Origin: Tsuneonella rigui
GTDB lineage: Bacteria > Pseudomonadota > Alphaproteobacteria > Sphingomonadales > Sphingomonadaceae
DNA: 64,000 bases
Assembly (NCBI RefSeq): GCF_003958625.1
Contig: NZ_RSEL01000003.1
Span: 26,247 to 90,246, forward strand
Reading direction: 5' to 3'
This document shows, piece after piece, positions 35,349 through 45,090 of this stretch; position 1 is the stretch's first letter; every line of letters begins with the position of its first letter. The notes under the pieces were generated by a model. That model had not been told where the DNA came from. It saw only the letters and a list, made by a program, of their open reading frames with translations, and did not search any database. A program made the position numbers and the translations under genes.

Positions 35349-35543
35349 TTTGACTTCGCAGGTGCAGCATCTATCTGCGCCTCACCTTTACGGACGCAGG
35401 CGGCTTGGACGACATGGGGTCGGACAGCCAGCGCGCAGACGGGGGGCGGCCGGCAGGCTGAATAATCGGACCCGTTCTGCGCATTGAACGCGGTGGGTCC
35501 TGGCCTGCGACTGAGCGCGTTCACCGCCTAAATCGACGGACCA

Positions 35544-36194
35544 ATGCAGTTTCACCGTGCCACGCTCGCGGCGCTTGCCGCGACCGCTTTCCTTACGTTC
35601 TTTGCCGCCGAGGGTTCCGGCGCCAACGCTGAAGTCAGCGAGACCCGTGCGGCTCCCGTCGTCGCTCTGACCGACGAGACGGTGCCCGCAGCGGCCACTC
35701 CGGTCCAGTTCGTTTCCCAGGAAGTCGTCCAGCCGACCCCCGAGCGGAAGGCCGCCGACGCGCGCCTGGCCGAGGCCGGTTCGCTGAGCGAGCTCGTCGC
35801 CGCGATGCCCGAGGGCGGCACCATGTCGCGCGAGATGGAATGCCTCGCCGGCGCGATCTATTTCGAATCGCGCGGCGAACCGCTCGCCGGCCAGCTCGCG
35901 GTGGGCCAGGTGATCATCAATCGCAGCGAATCGGGCGTGTTCCCGTCCGACTATTGCGGGGTCGTCTACCAGCCGTCGCAGTTCTCGTTCGTACGCGGCG
36001 GCACCATGCCGCGGATCGATCGCGGCTCGGCCGCGTGGCACCGCGCCACCGCCATCGCCCGCATTGCGCATGAGGGCCTGTGGGACAGCAAGGCCGGCGA
36101 CTCCCTCTACTTCCACGCGCGTTATGTGAAGCCGAGCTGGAGCCGCACGAAGATCGCCCGCGCGACCATCGACAGCCACATCTTCTATCGGTGA
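35544..36194 (+). CDS. Cell wall hydrolase (SleB-type)
   Basis: A 216-residue exported peptidoglycan hydrolase. The signal peptide spans about 1-30. The Hydrolase_2 (SleB/CwlJ) domain occupies about 95-215 with CLAGAIYFESRGEPLAGQLA, where the Glu is catalytic, followed by VIINRSESGVFP and QFSFVRGG. It is probably a lytic transglycosylase or amidase acting in the periplasm. Convergent with xthA. Confidence 0.9.
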   Translation: MQFHRATLAALAATAFLTFFAAEGSGANAEVSETRAAPVVALTDETVPAAATPVQFVSQEVVQPTPERKAADARLAEAGSLSELVAAMPEGGTMSREMECLAGAIYFESRGEPLAGQLAVGQVIINRSESGVFPSDYCGVVYQPSQFSFVRGGTMPRIDRGSAAWHRATAIARIAHEGLWDSKAGDSLYFHARYVKPSWSRTKIARATIDSHIFYR

Positions 36195-36196
36195 GG

Positions 36197-36976
36197 TTAG
36201 GCGGGGTCGGCTAGCTCGACCCAAACGGGAACGTGGTCGCTCGCCTTCTCGCGGCCGCGGTATTCCTTGTCGACGCCGGCGGCGACCATGCGGTCGGCGG
36301 CCTCGGGGCTCAGCAGCAGGTGATCGATGCGGAAGCCGTGATCGCGCTGCCACGCGCCCGCCTGGTAATCCCAGAAGGTCCACACCCCGCCGCGCGGATT
36401 GAGCGTGTCGAGCGCGTCGGTCCACCCGTCGCCGAGCAGCTTGGCATAGGCGTCCCGCGATTCGGGCTGCATCAGCGCATCGCTCGCCATCGCGCGCGGC
36501 GAGAACACGTCCTTGTCCTCGGGGATCACGTTGTAGTCGCCGACTACCACCACCGGCTGCTCAAGCGCCCATAGCTCGCGCATTCGCGTGCGCAGGCGCT
36601 CCATCCACGCGAGCTTGTAGTCGAACTTGGGCCCCGGCACCGGGTTGCCGTTGGGCAGGTAGAGGCACACTACCCGCACGCCGTTCACGTCGGCCTCGAT
36701 GTACCGCGCGTGCTCGTCGGTCGGATCGCCAGGCAGGGTGCGCTGCGCTTCGACCGGCTTCTGCCCATCGGCGAGGATGGCGACCCCGTTGAAGCCCTTC
36801 TGGCCGTGCCAGATCGCCTGGTAGCCGATCCTCTCGAACTCTTCGTACGGGAAGCCTTCGTCCTGGCTCTTCACTTCCTGCAGGCAGGCGACCGAGGGGC
36901 GGCGCTCCTCGAGCCACTCGATGAGACGCGGCAGGCGCGCCTTTACCCCATTGATATTGAAGGATGCGATGCGCAT
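36197..36976 (-). CDS. xthA: Exodeoxyribonuclease III
   Basis: A 259-residue Mg-dependent AP endonuclease/3' exonuclease for base excision repair. MRIASFNINGVKARL supplies the conserved Asn, CLQEVKSQDEGFP the metal Glu, and GDYNVIPEDKDVF and FRIDHLLLS with SDHVPVW the catalytic Asp/His. A 33-residue upstream extension overlaps erpA and is not used. Ten bases separate its start from the erpA stop, so the two are probably cotranscribed. Confidence 0.96.
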   Translation of the reverse strand: MRIASFNINGVKARLPRLIEWLEERRPSVACLQEVKSQDEGFPYEEFERIGYQAIWHGQKGFNGVAILADGQKPVEAQRTLPGDPTDEHARYIEADVNGVRVVCLYLPNGNPVPGPKFDYKLAWMERLRTRMRELWALEQPVVVVGDYNVIPEDKDVFSPRAMASDALMQPESRDAYAKLLGDGWTDALDTLNPRGGVWTFWDYQAGAWQRDHGFRIDHLLLSPEAADRMVAAGVDKEYRGREKASDHVPVWVELADPA

Positions 36977-36986
36977 CCGGGGAGCT

Positions 36987-37316
36987 TTAGATGCCGAAGC
37001 TCGAACCGCAACCGCAACCGGCGGCGGCCTGCGGATTCTCGACCTTGAACGCCGCGCCGCCGAGTGATTCGACAAAATCGACCGTGCTGCCGGCGATGAG
37101 GTCGAGACTGATCGGATCGACCACCAGCCGCACTCCGTCGGTCTCGCTGACCGAATCGTCGTTCTCCGCGCTGTCGGCGAGATCGAACTTGTATTGAAAG
37201 CCCGAGCATCCGCCGCCCTCGACCGACAGGCGCAGGATCGCGGGCTTGCCTTGCTTGCCGGCGATCGCGGCCACCCGCTTGGCGGCGTTGGAAGTGAGTG
37301 TGAGCGGTTCGGTCAT
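36987..37316 (-). CDS. erpA: Iron-sulfur cluster insertion protein ErpA
   Basis: A 109-residue A-type carrier that delivers Fe-S clusters to apoproteins. The three ligand cysteines are in GGGCSGFQYKF and AAGCGCGSSFGI. The TEPLTLTSNAAKRV start matches ErpA better than IscA or SufA, though the three are close. Sits between a CBS protein and xthA on the minus strand. Confidence 0.92.
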   Translation of the reverse strand: MTEPLTLTSNAAKRVAAIAGKQGKPAILRLSVEGGGCSGFQYKFDLADSAENDDSVSETDGVRLVVDPISLDLIAGSTVDFVESLGGAAFKVENPQAAAGCGCGSSFGI

Positions 37317-37347
37317 GCGGCCGATATGGGGAGCTAGGCGGCGCGGC

Positions 37348-37779
37348 TCAAGCGGTCTGGATGTAGACGCGCATCGCCTCGGCCTCACCTGCGATGGCAT
37401 CGACTTGTGCCTTCACCAGATCGCCGATCGAAACGAAGCCGCACATCGCGCCGTTCTGAACCACCGGCAGGTGACGGATGCGGCGGCGGGTCATCATCTC
37501 GAGCGCGTCTTCGATCCGGGTCGATGGCTCGATGGTGATCGCGGGCGCGGTCATCACCTCGCCGACCGGCTTGTTGAGGCTCGCCTCGCCTTCGCGCTCG
37601 AGACAGTAGATCACGTCGCGCTCGGAGAATATCCCCGCGACTTCTCCGTGCCGCATGACCGGCAAGGCGCCGATGCGGCGGGTGGCCAGGATCGATAATG
37701 CCGCGCGCATCGGCATGTCCGCGTCGCAGGTAATCACCTCGGAGCTCGCGCGCCGCGTCAGCAGGTGGGCGATGTCCAT
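37348..37779 (-). CDS. CBS-domain pair protein
   Basis: A 143-residue stand-alone protein made of two CBS motifs (about 12-65 and 75-130): IGALPVMRHGEVAGIFSERD and IRHLPVVQNGAMCGFVSIGD. Such pairs form Bateman modules that bind adenosyl ligands such as AMP, ATP or SAM. The partner enzyme is unknown. Confidence 0.9.
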   Translation of the reverse strand: MDIAHLLTRRASSEVITCDADMPMRAALSILATRRIGALPVMRHGEVAGIFSERDVIYCLEREGEASLNKPVGEVMTAPAITIEPSTRIEDALEMMTRRRIRHLPVVQNGAMCGFVSIGDLVKAQVDAIAGEAEAMRVYIQTA

Positions 37780-37888
37780 CGGACTCTCCCTTTCTCTCTT
37801 CCCTAGGCCGCTAGAATGCCATGAAATCGTGCGATTGGCCAGCGTGCCGCCATTGCCAGCCGCTTGTCATCGGCCCATCTGCCTCGAG

Positions 37889-38188
37889 ATGACCAAGCCC
37901 TCGCCGCTCGACGACCCGACCAGCGCCGCTTTTGCGTGGGCGCGCTGGAAGCGGATGATGCGCCTGATGTGCGCGATCACCGGTGTCACCGTGGTGGCGA
38001 TCCTGCTGTACTTGTGGCTCGCCGGACCGCCGGTGCCGATCCACTTTTACATCGCGACCGGCTTGGGCGTGGGCGCTTCGATGCTGCTGATGGCCGCGCT
38101 GATGGGGCTGGTGTTCATGTCGAACGGCACGGGCCATGATGAATCGGTCGCCACCATGGACGACGATCCTCACGATAGGCGACGCTAG
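37889..38188 (+). CDS. Small two-helix membrane protein
   Basis: A 99-residue protein with two membrane segments, [20 protein letters not shown] and a second at about 55-80 rich in Gly/Ala/Met. Short charged tails flank them (WARWKRMMR before, acidic/basic after). It is a conserved-looking hypothetical of sphingomonads with no known function. Convergent with the ferredoxin gene, overlapping it by 4 bases. Confidence 0.68.
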   Translation: MTKPSPLDDPTSAAFAWARWKRMMRLMCAITGVTVVAILLYLWLAGPPVPIHFYIATGLGVGASMLLMAALMGLVFMSNGTGHDESVATMDDDPHDRRR

Positions 38189-38559
38189 GTCAGACGAGGC
38201 AGCTCGCGCAGCCGGAATTCCTCGACCGGCTCGCCGCCGATCAGGTGTTCCTGGATGATCCGCTCGAGCGTCTGCTCGGTGCACGAGTGATACCAGACCT
38301 GGTCCGGCCAGACGACCGCGACCGGGCCGGCCTCGCACACTTGCAGGCAGTCGGCCTTGGTCCGTTGCACCGTCTTGCCGACGAGTCCGAGCTCCTTGAG
38401 CCGACGCTTGAGGAAGTTCCACGCGCGCGTTCCTTCCTCGCGCGAGCAGCACGCCTGCTTGTCCGACATCGCGCAGAGGAAGATCTGCCGCTGCACATGC
38501 TCGCCGCCGATCTTGGCGAGCGCGATGCGCGCTTTCGCTAGATCGACCGCCTCGCTCAC
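38185..38559 (-). CDS. Thioredoxin-like (2Fe-2S) ferredoxin
   Basis: A 124-residue protein with the thioredoxin-fold 2Fe-2S ferredoxin pattern: Cys residues in [16 protein letters not shown] and [15 protein letters not shown], like the NuoE-type or Aquifex Fd4 fold. GTG start overlapping the S9 peptidase stop (GTGA), so it is translationally coupled. An extended upstream frame inside the peptidase gene is not real. Electron partner unknown. Confidence 0.85.
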   Translation of the reverse strand: MSEAVDLAKARIALAKIGGEHVQRQIFLCAMSDKQACCSREEGTRAWNFLKRRLKELGLVGKTVQRTKADCLQVCEAGPVAVVWPDQVWYHSCTEQTLERIIQEHLIGGEPVEEFRLRELPRLT

Positions 38560-40685
38560 TTCTTCGGCTTCAACCAGCGCGACAGCCAGTCGAACACCGT
38601 GTTGTGCCACTGCAGCGAGTTCTTGCCCTTGAGCACCCAGTGATTCTCGTCCGGGAACACCAGCAACTGCGCTGGCACGTCCTTCATCTGCAGCGCGGTG
38701 AACGCGGCGAGGCCCTGGGTGTAGGGAATGCGGAAGTCGTTCTCGCTGGTGATCACCAGCATCGGCGTCTTCCACTGGTCGACGTAGTTGACCGGGTTCC
38801 ACTTCTCATAGGCGGCGGGGTCTTCGAAGTAGGTCTTGCCGCCGTGCTCCCAGGTATCGAACCATAGCTCTTCGGTCTCGTAGGCCATGGCGCGGGCGTC
38901 GAACACGCCGTCGTGCTGGACCAGGCACTTGAACTTGTCGGGCCAGCGGCCGGCGATCCAGTTCATCATGTACCCGCCGTAGCTCGCGCCCATCGCGCAT
39001 GCGTTGTCGGTATCGACTTGCGGATCGAGAGCGGCCGCCGCGGCGAAGCCCTTCTGCAGGTCCTCGAGCGGCTTGCCGCCCCAATCGTTGGTGATCGCAT
39101 CGGTGAAGGCCTGGCCGTATCCGGTGCTGCCGTGGAAATCGACCGAGACGACCGCGTAACCCTGGCTGGCCACCACGCGCGGGTTCCAGCGGTTCGACCA
39201 AGAATCGTCGAAGCTCCCCTGCGGTCCGCCGTGGACGTAGAGGATCGCCGGCATCGGGCCCTTGCGGCCGTCGAGCTTGGTGATCTGGCCCCAGACAGTG
39301 TCGCCGTTCGCGCCCTTGAAGCTGAAACGGCGGGTGACGATCGGGGCGCGCTTCCCAAGGATGGTGGTCGCCGCATCGGTCAGCGGCATCGCCTGACCCC
39401 AATTACGCGCGACGTAGAGCTCGTTGGGCGCGCCGATCGAGTTGCGGGTGAACACCAGGTCGCCGCCGGTCAGCGGGATGACATCGCCGATGTGCGCCTC
39501 GTTGCCGGCCATCAGGTCGAGCTTCTCGACCTTGCCGCTCGTCGGATCGATCCGGAAGACCGGGTTGTCGAGCACGTCGCCGGCGGTGGCGACGATCCAC
39601 TTCGAGTCGGGCGTCCACGCGAGCGAGCCGACCGAGCGGTCCCAGTCGGTGGTCAGCGCGCGCACCTTGCCGGTGGCGAGTTCGCGTAGCATGACGGTCA
39701 GCTTGTCGGCCTCGTAGCCCGGGCGCGCCATCGCGGCGTAGGCGAGCCACTTGCCGTCGGGTGATGGCGCGGGGAGCGTATCGGTCGCCTGGTTGCTCTC
39801 GGTCAGGTTGATCGGCGCGCGACCCGACAGGTCGTTGAACCACAGGTCGATGTTGGTCGAGCGCGGTTCGTCGGCGTCGGCCTTGCGCGCGGCGAAGAAC
39901 AAGCCGTGGCTGTCGGCGGCCCAAGCCATGTCCTCGCCCCCGCCGAACGGCTTGGTGGGAGTATCGCCGACCAGCGCATTTTTGCCGTTAGGTCCGTCGA
40001 GCGGAACGCCGTCGCCGCTGGCCCTACCGTTCACCAGCGGGAAGGCGAACGTGCGGCCATAGACGCCGGGCGTTTCCCACTGGTCCCAGTGACGGACGAA
40101 GCCGGTGTCGGCATCGTAGAGTCGACCGGTGCCGGGTCCGGGCAAGTGGGTCGACCCTTCCGGATCGCAGCCGAAGCTCGCGCATTCGCGGCCGACGTCG
40201 CCGAACACCGCGATCTTGGTCGCATCGGGTGAGACGGTGAAACCGCCGACCGCGGCTTTGAGCGAGGTGACCTGTGCTACGTCGCTCACCGCGCCCGCCG
40301 GGCTCACCCGGGCGCGCCAGACCTGATCGGTGCCCCCTGCGCCGCGATCGGACAGGAAATAGAGCCAGCCGTCATCGGCGAACGCGGGGCTGCCAGCGGT
40401 GCCGCCGAGGTCGAGCTTGACCGGCGCGCCGCGCTTGTCGGTCAAGCTGCGCAGGTAGAGCGCCGTGGTCCGCTTGTAGCTGGCCGGGTCGGTCTCGGTG
40501 ATCGGGTAGATCGCCAGCGAGCCATCACCGCTGACCGCGGCGCCGCCCAGTCGGGGGAGCGTCACCAGGTCCTGCGCGCTCATGGCTGCCCGAGTGTCGG
40601 GCTTCGGCGCCCTGGGCTTGGCGGCGGCAGGGCTGGGAAGCGCGCACAGCGCGGCGAGGGCGACGAACCCGGTGCTGATTTTCAT
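38556..40685 (-). CDS. S9 family prolyl-oligopeptidase-like peptidase
   Basis: A 709-residue exported serine peptidase. Signal peptide about 1-22. A seven-bladed propeller (about 40-430) precedes the catalytic alpha/beta-hydrolase domain with the nucleophile in [10 protein letters not shown], the Asp in SENDFRIPY and the His in [10 protein letters not shown]. Related to dipeptidyl- and acylaminoacyl-peptidases. It would cut short peptides in the periplasm. Coupled to the downstream ferredoxin gene by a 4-base overlap. Confidence 0.92.
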   Translation of the reverse strand: MKISTGFVALAALCALPSPAAAKPRAPKPDTRAAMSAQDLVTLPRLGGAAVSGDGSLAIYPITETDPASYKRTTALYLRSLTDKRGAPVKLDLGGTAGSPAFADDGWLYFLSDRGAGGTDQVWRARVSPAGAVSDVAQVTSLKAAVGGFTVSPDATKIAVFGDVGRECASFGCDPEGSTHLPGPGTGRLYDADTGFVRHWDQWETPGVYGRTFAFPLVNGRASGDGVPLDGPNGKNALVGDTPTKPFGGGEDMAWAADSHGLFFAARKADADEPRSTNIDLWFNDLSGRAPINLTESNQATDTLPAPSPDGKWLAYAAMARPGYEADKLTVMLRELATGKVRALTTDWDRSVGSLAWTPDSKWIVATAGDVLDNPVFRIDPTSGKVEKLDLMAGNEAHIGDVIPLTGGDLVFTRNSIGAPNELYVARNWGQAMPLTDAATTILGKRAPIVTRRFSFKGANGDTVWGQITKLDGRKGPMPAILYVHGGPQGSFDDSWSNRWNPRVVASQGYAVVSVDFHGSTGYGQAFTDAITNDWGGKPLEDLQKGFAAAAALDPQVDTDNACAMGASYGGYMMNWIAGRWPDKFKCLVQHDGVFDARAMAYETEELWFDTWEHGGKTYFEDPAAYEKWNPVNYVDQWKTPMLVITSENDFRIPYTQGLAAFTALQMKDVPAQLLVFPDENHWVLKGKNSLQWHNTVFDWLSRWLKPKK

Positions 40686-40727
40686 GGTGACCCGCGTAGC
40701 TTGCAGGCCAGGCGGAGGAAAGCGCCT

Positions 40728-41243
40728 TTAGCCGCGCTTGCCGGCGATGCGGGCGATCTCGTCCTTGACCATGCGCTCGACCATCTCGGGCAGGTTCTTG
40801 TCGAGCCATTCACTGAGCATCGGTCGCAACAGGTCACGGGTCAGCCCTTCGAGCGAAGTCTCACCCGACCGCACGATCTGCGGCGGCATGCTCGGTTCGG
40901 ACAGCAGGGCAAGCGCGGCGAGGTTGTCGCGCATCGATGCCCGCGCAGCCTCAGTTACGAGCGGCGCGGCGTCCTCGGCGACCTCAGTGTCGTCTTCGAA
41001 ATCATCCTCTTCCGAGAACTCGTCAGGCGCCTGCTCGACGAAATCGGCTGCGGCGAGGTCGAGCACCTCCTCGGCTTCGTCTTCATCGGCGGGCTCGGGC
41101 GCGACTTCGGCAGGCGCTTCACTGACGCCCTCGTTTTCACGACGCCGGCGCACGTCGAACGCCGCCGAGCGGTTATCGCGCGCGATCACTTTCTTGATCG
41201 ATTCGAGGATTTCCTCGACCGAAGCTTCGCCGTCCTGGCGCAT
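40728..41243 (-). CDS. popZ: PopZ-like polar organizing protein (DUF2497)
   Basis: A 171-residue protein with PopZ-family architecture. The N-terminal helix ASVEEILESIKKVIARD (about 7-23) recruits client proteins in Caulobacter PopZ. A strongly acidic, low-complexity linker follows at about 45-100. C-terminal oligomerisation helices at about 125-170 include LLRPMLSEWLDKNLPEMVER. In Caulobacter PopZ forms a polar matrix that holds ParB-parS. AGGA precedes the ATG at 41243. Sits next to tolC as in many alphaproteobacteria. Confidence 0.85.
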   Translation of the reverse strand: MRQDGEASVEEILESIKKVIARDNRSAAFDVRRRRENEGVSEAPAEVAPEPADEDEAEEVLDLAAADFVEQAPDEFSEEDDFEDDTEVAEDAAPLVTEAARASMRDNLAALALLSEPSMPPQIVRSGETSLEGLTRDLLRPMLSEWLDKNLPEMVERMVKDEIARIAGKRG

Positions 41244-41260
41244 TTTCCTGGGCCCCCGCC

Positions 41261-42751
41261 TCACTGGACGCCAGTGGTGACGCCCGAATCATCGTTAACG
41301 GGAATCTCCGCTGTGGGAGCCGGGATGTCAACGGTGCGAGTGGACTGCGCGACCGGATCGGGATCGCGCTCCCAGTCCCACCACTTGTTCTTCACGCGGT
41401 CGTAATTGATTTGGGGATCGTACAGCGGGCCGTCGTCGCCGAGGCCCAGATCGCGCGCCTCGGCCTTGCCCATCGCGGCGAGCAGGCTGAACCCGGCGAC
41501 GTAGGCATTGCGGCGCGCGGTCACCAGCTGCGAGCGGGCGACCACCAATTCCTGCTCGGCGTTGAGGATGTCGAGAATCGTGCGGTTGCCGACCGTGCTT
41601 TCGGCGCGGACGCCTTCGAGGCTCAGCGTCGCGGCGTCGACCGCGCTCTGGGTGCTGGTGATGATCTGGGTCGAGGCTTGCCAGCTCGACCAGGCCGAGC
41701 GCACTTGCGCAATCACGTCGCGCTCGGCACCGATCACTTGCTCCTGCGCGGCAGCCGAACGCGCCTGCGCCTGGCGCTGGAGCGCAGCGGGGCGGCCGCC
41801 CTGGAAGATGGGCACCGACACCTGCACCCCGGCCTGCACGCCTAGGCCGGATTGGGAGATGTTCACGGGCGATCCGGGGATGCTCAGCGAACCGAGCGTG
41901 TTGCTATAGTCGCTGCCGGTGAACACCGACACGCGCGGCAGGCGGCTGGCGCCGGCGGTCTTGATGTCGAAGCCCGATGCTTCGGCACGCTCGCGCGCGG
42001 CGATGATATCGGGATTGTTGGCGATCGCTGTCGCCACCGCGTCGTCGAGGCTGGCCGGAAGGCCGGGCAACGGCGGCGGCGGCTGGAGATCGTCGGGCGC
42101 CATGCCGGTCAGGCGAATGTAGTCCTCGCGCGCGGCGATGAGGTTGGCCTGCGCGCTCCTGAGATCGCCCTCGGCAAGCGCCTGGCGCGCTTGCGATTGC
42201 GCAACGTCGGTGCGGGTGAGGTCGCCGATCTCGAAGCGGTCGCTGGTTGCCTGGGTGTTGACCCGCAGCACGTCGACCTGGTTGGCGTTGAGACCCACCA
42301 GCGCTTCGCCGCGGATCACGTCCATGTAGGCCGCGACCGTCTGGCTGAAGATCGCCGATTCGGTTCCGCGCAGATCGGCCTGGCCCGCCTCGACCCGGTT
42401 TTCCGCTGCGCGGACCGCGTTTTTGACCGCCCCTCCGCTGTAGATCGGCACACCGAGGTCGAGATTGGCGCTGAGCGACCGGTCCGGGGAAGTCGAGTTG
42501 GCGGAACTCTGCTTGACGAACTCGACGTAAGATACGCTGGCGTCCGCGCTCGGGCGGCCGTTGGCCTTCTCTAGCGGTACGTTCTCGTCGATCGCGCGCT
42601 GCTGGGCCCGCGCGGCCTGCAGCGTCGGATTCGTGCGGTAGGCGCCGTTGAGCGCGTCGCGCAGCGTGTCCGCCGCGGCGGGAGCAGACAGCCCCAGCGC
42701 GGTCGCCGCCGCTCCGGCGAGCAGTGCCGGCCTCAGCCCAAAACGTGTCAC
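41261..42751 (-). CDS. tolC: TolC family outer membrane channel protein
   Basis: A 496-residue outer-membrane efflux channel for type I secretion or RND pumps. Signal peptide about 1-28 (ending PAAA). Two outer membrane efflux repeats follow: ALNGAYRTNPTLQAAR, GTESAIFSQTVAAYMDVIR and NILDILNAEQELVVARSQLV-like strings are visible. GTG start at 42751, nine bases after GGAG and two after the pcm stop; a GTG at 42766 is possible. No pump genes are adjacent. Confidence 0.92.
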   Translation of the reverse strand: MTRFGLRPALLAGAAATALGLSAPAAADTLRDALNGAYRTNPTLQAARAQQRAIDENVPLEKANGRPSADASVSYVEFVKQSSANSTSPDRSLSANLDLGVPIYSGGAVKNAVRAAENRVEAGQADLRGTESAIFSQTVAAYMDVIRGEALVGLNANQVDVLRVNTQATSDRFEIGDLTRTDVAQSQARQALAEGDLRSAQANLIAAREDYIRLTGMAPDDLQPPPPLPGLPASLDDAVATAIANNPDIIAARERAEASGFDIKTAGASRLPRVSVFTGSDYSNTLGSLSIPGSPVNISQSGLGVQAGVQVSVPIFQGGRPAALQRQAQARSAAAQEQVIGAERDVIAQVRSAWSSWQASTQIITSTQSAVDAATLSLEGVRAESTVGNRTILDILNAEQELVVARSQLVTARRNAYVAGFSLLAAMGKAEARDLGLGDDGPLYDPQINYDRVKNKWWDWERDPDPVAQSTRTVDIPAPTAEIPVNDDSGVTTGVQ

Positions 42752-42753
42752 GG

Positions 42754-43356
42754 TCAGAAGCTCCACGCCCTGGGTTTGTCGAACGCCGGCAGGCGCGGGA
42801 TGCCGAGCTCGGCGAGCGGCAGCAGCGCGATCTCGCCCGCGGCCTTGCGGCCGACCGCGAGCCTGGTCACTCCGTCCATGATCACGCCGGCGACCACGCG
42901 GCCGTCATCGGCCAACCGCTTGGCAAGCGCAGCCGGGACATGCTCGACCGCGCCGTCAATCAGGATCAGGGTGAAGTCGCCGGTCTTGCTCTTCAGCGCC
43001 TCGGCCGGGGCAATGGCAGTCACTGAACCGCTCAGGCCTTCCAGAAGCGCCGGCAGGTAGCCGCTCCCGCCATCGATCACGAGTACCCGGTCGGCGGCGG
43101 TGGGACGCGCTTCATTCAGCATCAGCGCGTGGACCAGCGGCGCGGCAAGCATGCCGTTGCCGTCGAGCGGCACTGCACGATCGGTATACGCCACCGCGCG
43201 CGCAGCCGGCGGAACGAAGTCTTCCCGCGGAACGCTCGCAAAGCGGCTGAGCACCCACGGCTCGTTGACGCCGCTGGTGCGCAGCTGGCTGTCGATCATA
43301 GCGCGCCGCGCGGCGTCGAAATCGGTGGTCGATGGGGCGGCGGAGGCCATTTTCAC
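42754..43356 (-). CDS. Protein-L-isoaspartate O-methyltransferase-like protein, probably degenerate
   Basis: A 200-residue Pcm-family protein. The family frame is clear (MIDSQLRTSGVNEPWVLSRF, SVPREDFVPPAARAVAYTD). However, the SAM loop reads VLVIDGGSGYLPALL instead of the usual VLEIGTGSGYQAA, and the catalytic QTIS motif is replaced by NGMLAAPL. It may have lost isoaspartyl repair activity and gained another role. Immediately upstream of tolC, two bases apart, as in other sphingomonads. Confidence 0.8.
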   Translation of the reverse strand: MKMASAAPSTTDFDAARRAMIDSQLRTSGVNEPWVLSRFASVPREDFVPPAARAVAYTDRAVPLDGNGMLAAPLVHALMLNEARPTAADRVLVIDGGSGYLPALLEGLSGSVTAIAPAEALKSKTGDFTLILIDGAVEHVPAALAKRLADDGRVVAGVIMDGVTRLAVGRKAAGEIALLPLAELGIPRLPAFDKPRAWSF

Positions 43357-43497
43357 GAAACCTGTATTGCTCGTATAACACAGCAGGTCAACGCCCTGCT
43401 CTTACGCACATGCCATTGGTGCGCCAAGCGCTTTGACGGCTTGGCACGGTGAAGACTATCGCACTGTTGCGAATCTACAGGCAAGGAATAGGTTTCG

Positions 43498-45039
43498 ATG
43501 AGCGACTTGAAAATGGGCGATCCGGTGATGATCCGCGAGGACGACCTGATCGACAGCGTCGCCGACGCCTTGCAGTTCATCAGCTACTACCACCCGATGG
43601 ACTACATCCGCGCCCTGGGCGCGGCCTACGACGCCGAGCAAGGCCCGGCCGCGAAGGACGCGATCGCGCAGATCCTCACCAACAGCCGCATGTGCGCCGA
43701 GGGGCATCGGCCGATCTGTCAGGACACCGGCATCGTCAACGTGTTCGTGCAGTGGGGCCAAGACTGTCGCCTAAAGTCCGCCAGGTCGCTGCAAGAGGTG
43801 GTCGATGAGGGCGTACGCCGGGCCTACAATCATCCCGAAAACAAGCTGCGCGCCTCGGTTCTTGCCGATCCTGCCTTCACCCGCCGCAACACCCGCGACA
43901 ACACGCCGTGCGTGCTGTCGGTCGAGATGGTGCCGGGCAACATTGTGTCGGTCGATGTCGCGGCAAAGGGCGGGGGCAGCGAGAACAAGTCGAAGTTCAA
44001 GATGATGAACCCGTCGGATTCGATCGTCGATTGGGTGATCGAGATGCTGCCTCAGATGGGTGCGGGCTGGTGCCCGCCAGGCATGCTCGGGATCGGCATC
44101 GGCGGAACGGCGGAGCACTGCGTCAAGCTCGCCAAGCAGAGCCTGATGGAGCCGATCGACATGGCCCAGCTCAAGGCACGCGGGCCGCAGAACGATATCG
44201 AAGCGCTGCGGATCGAAATCTTCGACAAGGTCAACGCTCTCGGCATCGGCGCGCAGGGGCTGGGCGGCCTTGCGACCGTGCTCGACGTCAAGATTATGGA
44301 CTGGCCGTGCCACGCGGCGGGCAAGCCGGTCGCGATGATCCCCAATTGCGCCGCCACCCGCCACGCGCATTTCACGCTCGACGGTTCGGGTCCGAGCTTC
44401 CTCGAGACCCCCAAGCTCGACGAGTGGCCGCAAGTGCACTGGACGCCCGATGCGGCAGCCAAGCGCGTCGATCTCGATCACCTGACACCGGGGGAAGTGC
44501 GGAGCTGGAAGGCCGGCGACCGCCTGCTGCTCAACGGCGCGATGCTGACCGGGCGCGACGCGGCGCACAAGCGCATCGCGGACATGCTGTCGAAGGGCGA
44601 GGAGCTGCCGGTCAGCTTCAAGGGCCGCGCGATCTACTACGTCGGTCCGGTCGACCCGGTGATGGGCGAAGTGGTCGGCCCCGCCGGCCCGACCACCGCG
44701 ACGCGGATGGACAAGTTCACCGACACGATGCTCGAGCTCGGCCTGCTGGCGATGATCGGCAAGGCCGAGCGCGGGCAGGGCGCGGTGCAGGAGATCGCCA
44801 GACACAAAGTTGCCTACCTGATGGCGGTGGGCGGCGCGGCCTATCTCGTGGCGCGCGCGATCCGCGAAGCGAAAGTGGTCGCGTTCGAAGATCTGGGCAT
44901 GGAGGCGATCTACGAATTCCGGGTGCAGGACATGCCCGTCACCGTCGCGGTCGATGCGACCGGTGCCAACGTCCACACGCTCGCACCGGCCGAATGGCGC
45001 GAACGGATCGCGCGCGATCACCTGCTGCCGACCGGCTGA
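43498..45039 (+). CDS. fumA: Class I fumarate hydratase (iron-sulfur type)
   Basis: A 513-residue 4Fe-4S-dependent fumarase of the TCA cycle. Cluster Cys in RPICQDTGIVNVFVQ (Cys74); the N-terminal alpha part and the C-terminal beta part (from about 380: GRAIYYVGPVDPVMGEVVGP) are fused as in FumA/FumB. NCAATRHAHFTLDGSG and VAFEDLGMEAIYEF are family motifs. Monocistronic; oxygen-sensitive cluster expected. Confidence 0.95.
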   Translation: MSDLKMGDPVMIREDDLIDSVADALQFISYYHPMDYIRALGAAYDAEQGPAAKDAIAQILTNSRMCAEGHRPICQDTGIVNVFVQWGQDCRLKSARSLQEVVDEGVRRAYNHPENKLRASVLADPAFTRRNTRDNTPCVLSVEMVPGNIVSVDVAAKGGGSENKSKFKMMNPSDSIVDWVIEMLPQMGAGWCPPGMLGIGIGGTAEHCVKLAKQSLMEPIDMAQLKARGPQNDIEALRIEIFDKVNALGIGAQGLGGLATVLDVKIMDWPCHAAGKPVAMIPNCAATRHAHFTLDGSGPSFLETPKLDEWPQVHWTPDAAAKRVDLDHLTPGEVRSWKAGDRLLLNGAMLTGRDAAHKRIADMLSKGEELPVSFKGRAIYYVGPVDPVMGEVVGPAGPTTATRMDKFTDTMLELGLLAMIGKAERGQGAVQEIARHKVAYLMAVGGAAYLVARAIREAKVVAFEDLGMEAIYEFRVQDMPVTVAVDATGANVHTLAPAEWRERIARDHLLPTG

Positions 45040-45090
45040 TCACTCGATGAAGCGCCGACTCGGATCGACACTGGTGCTGGCGCTGAGGGC

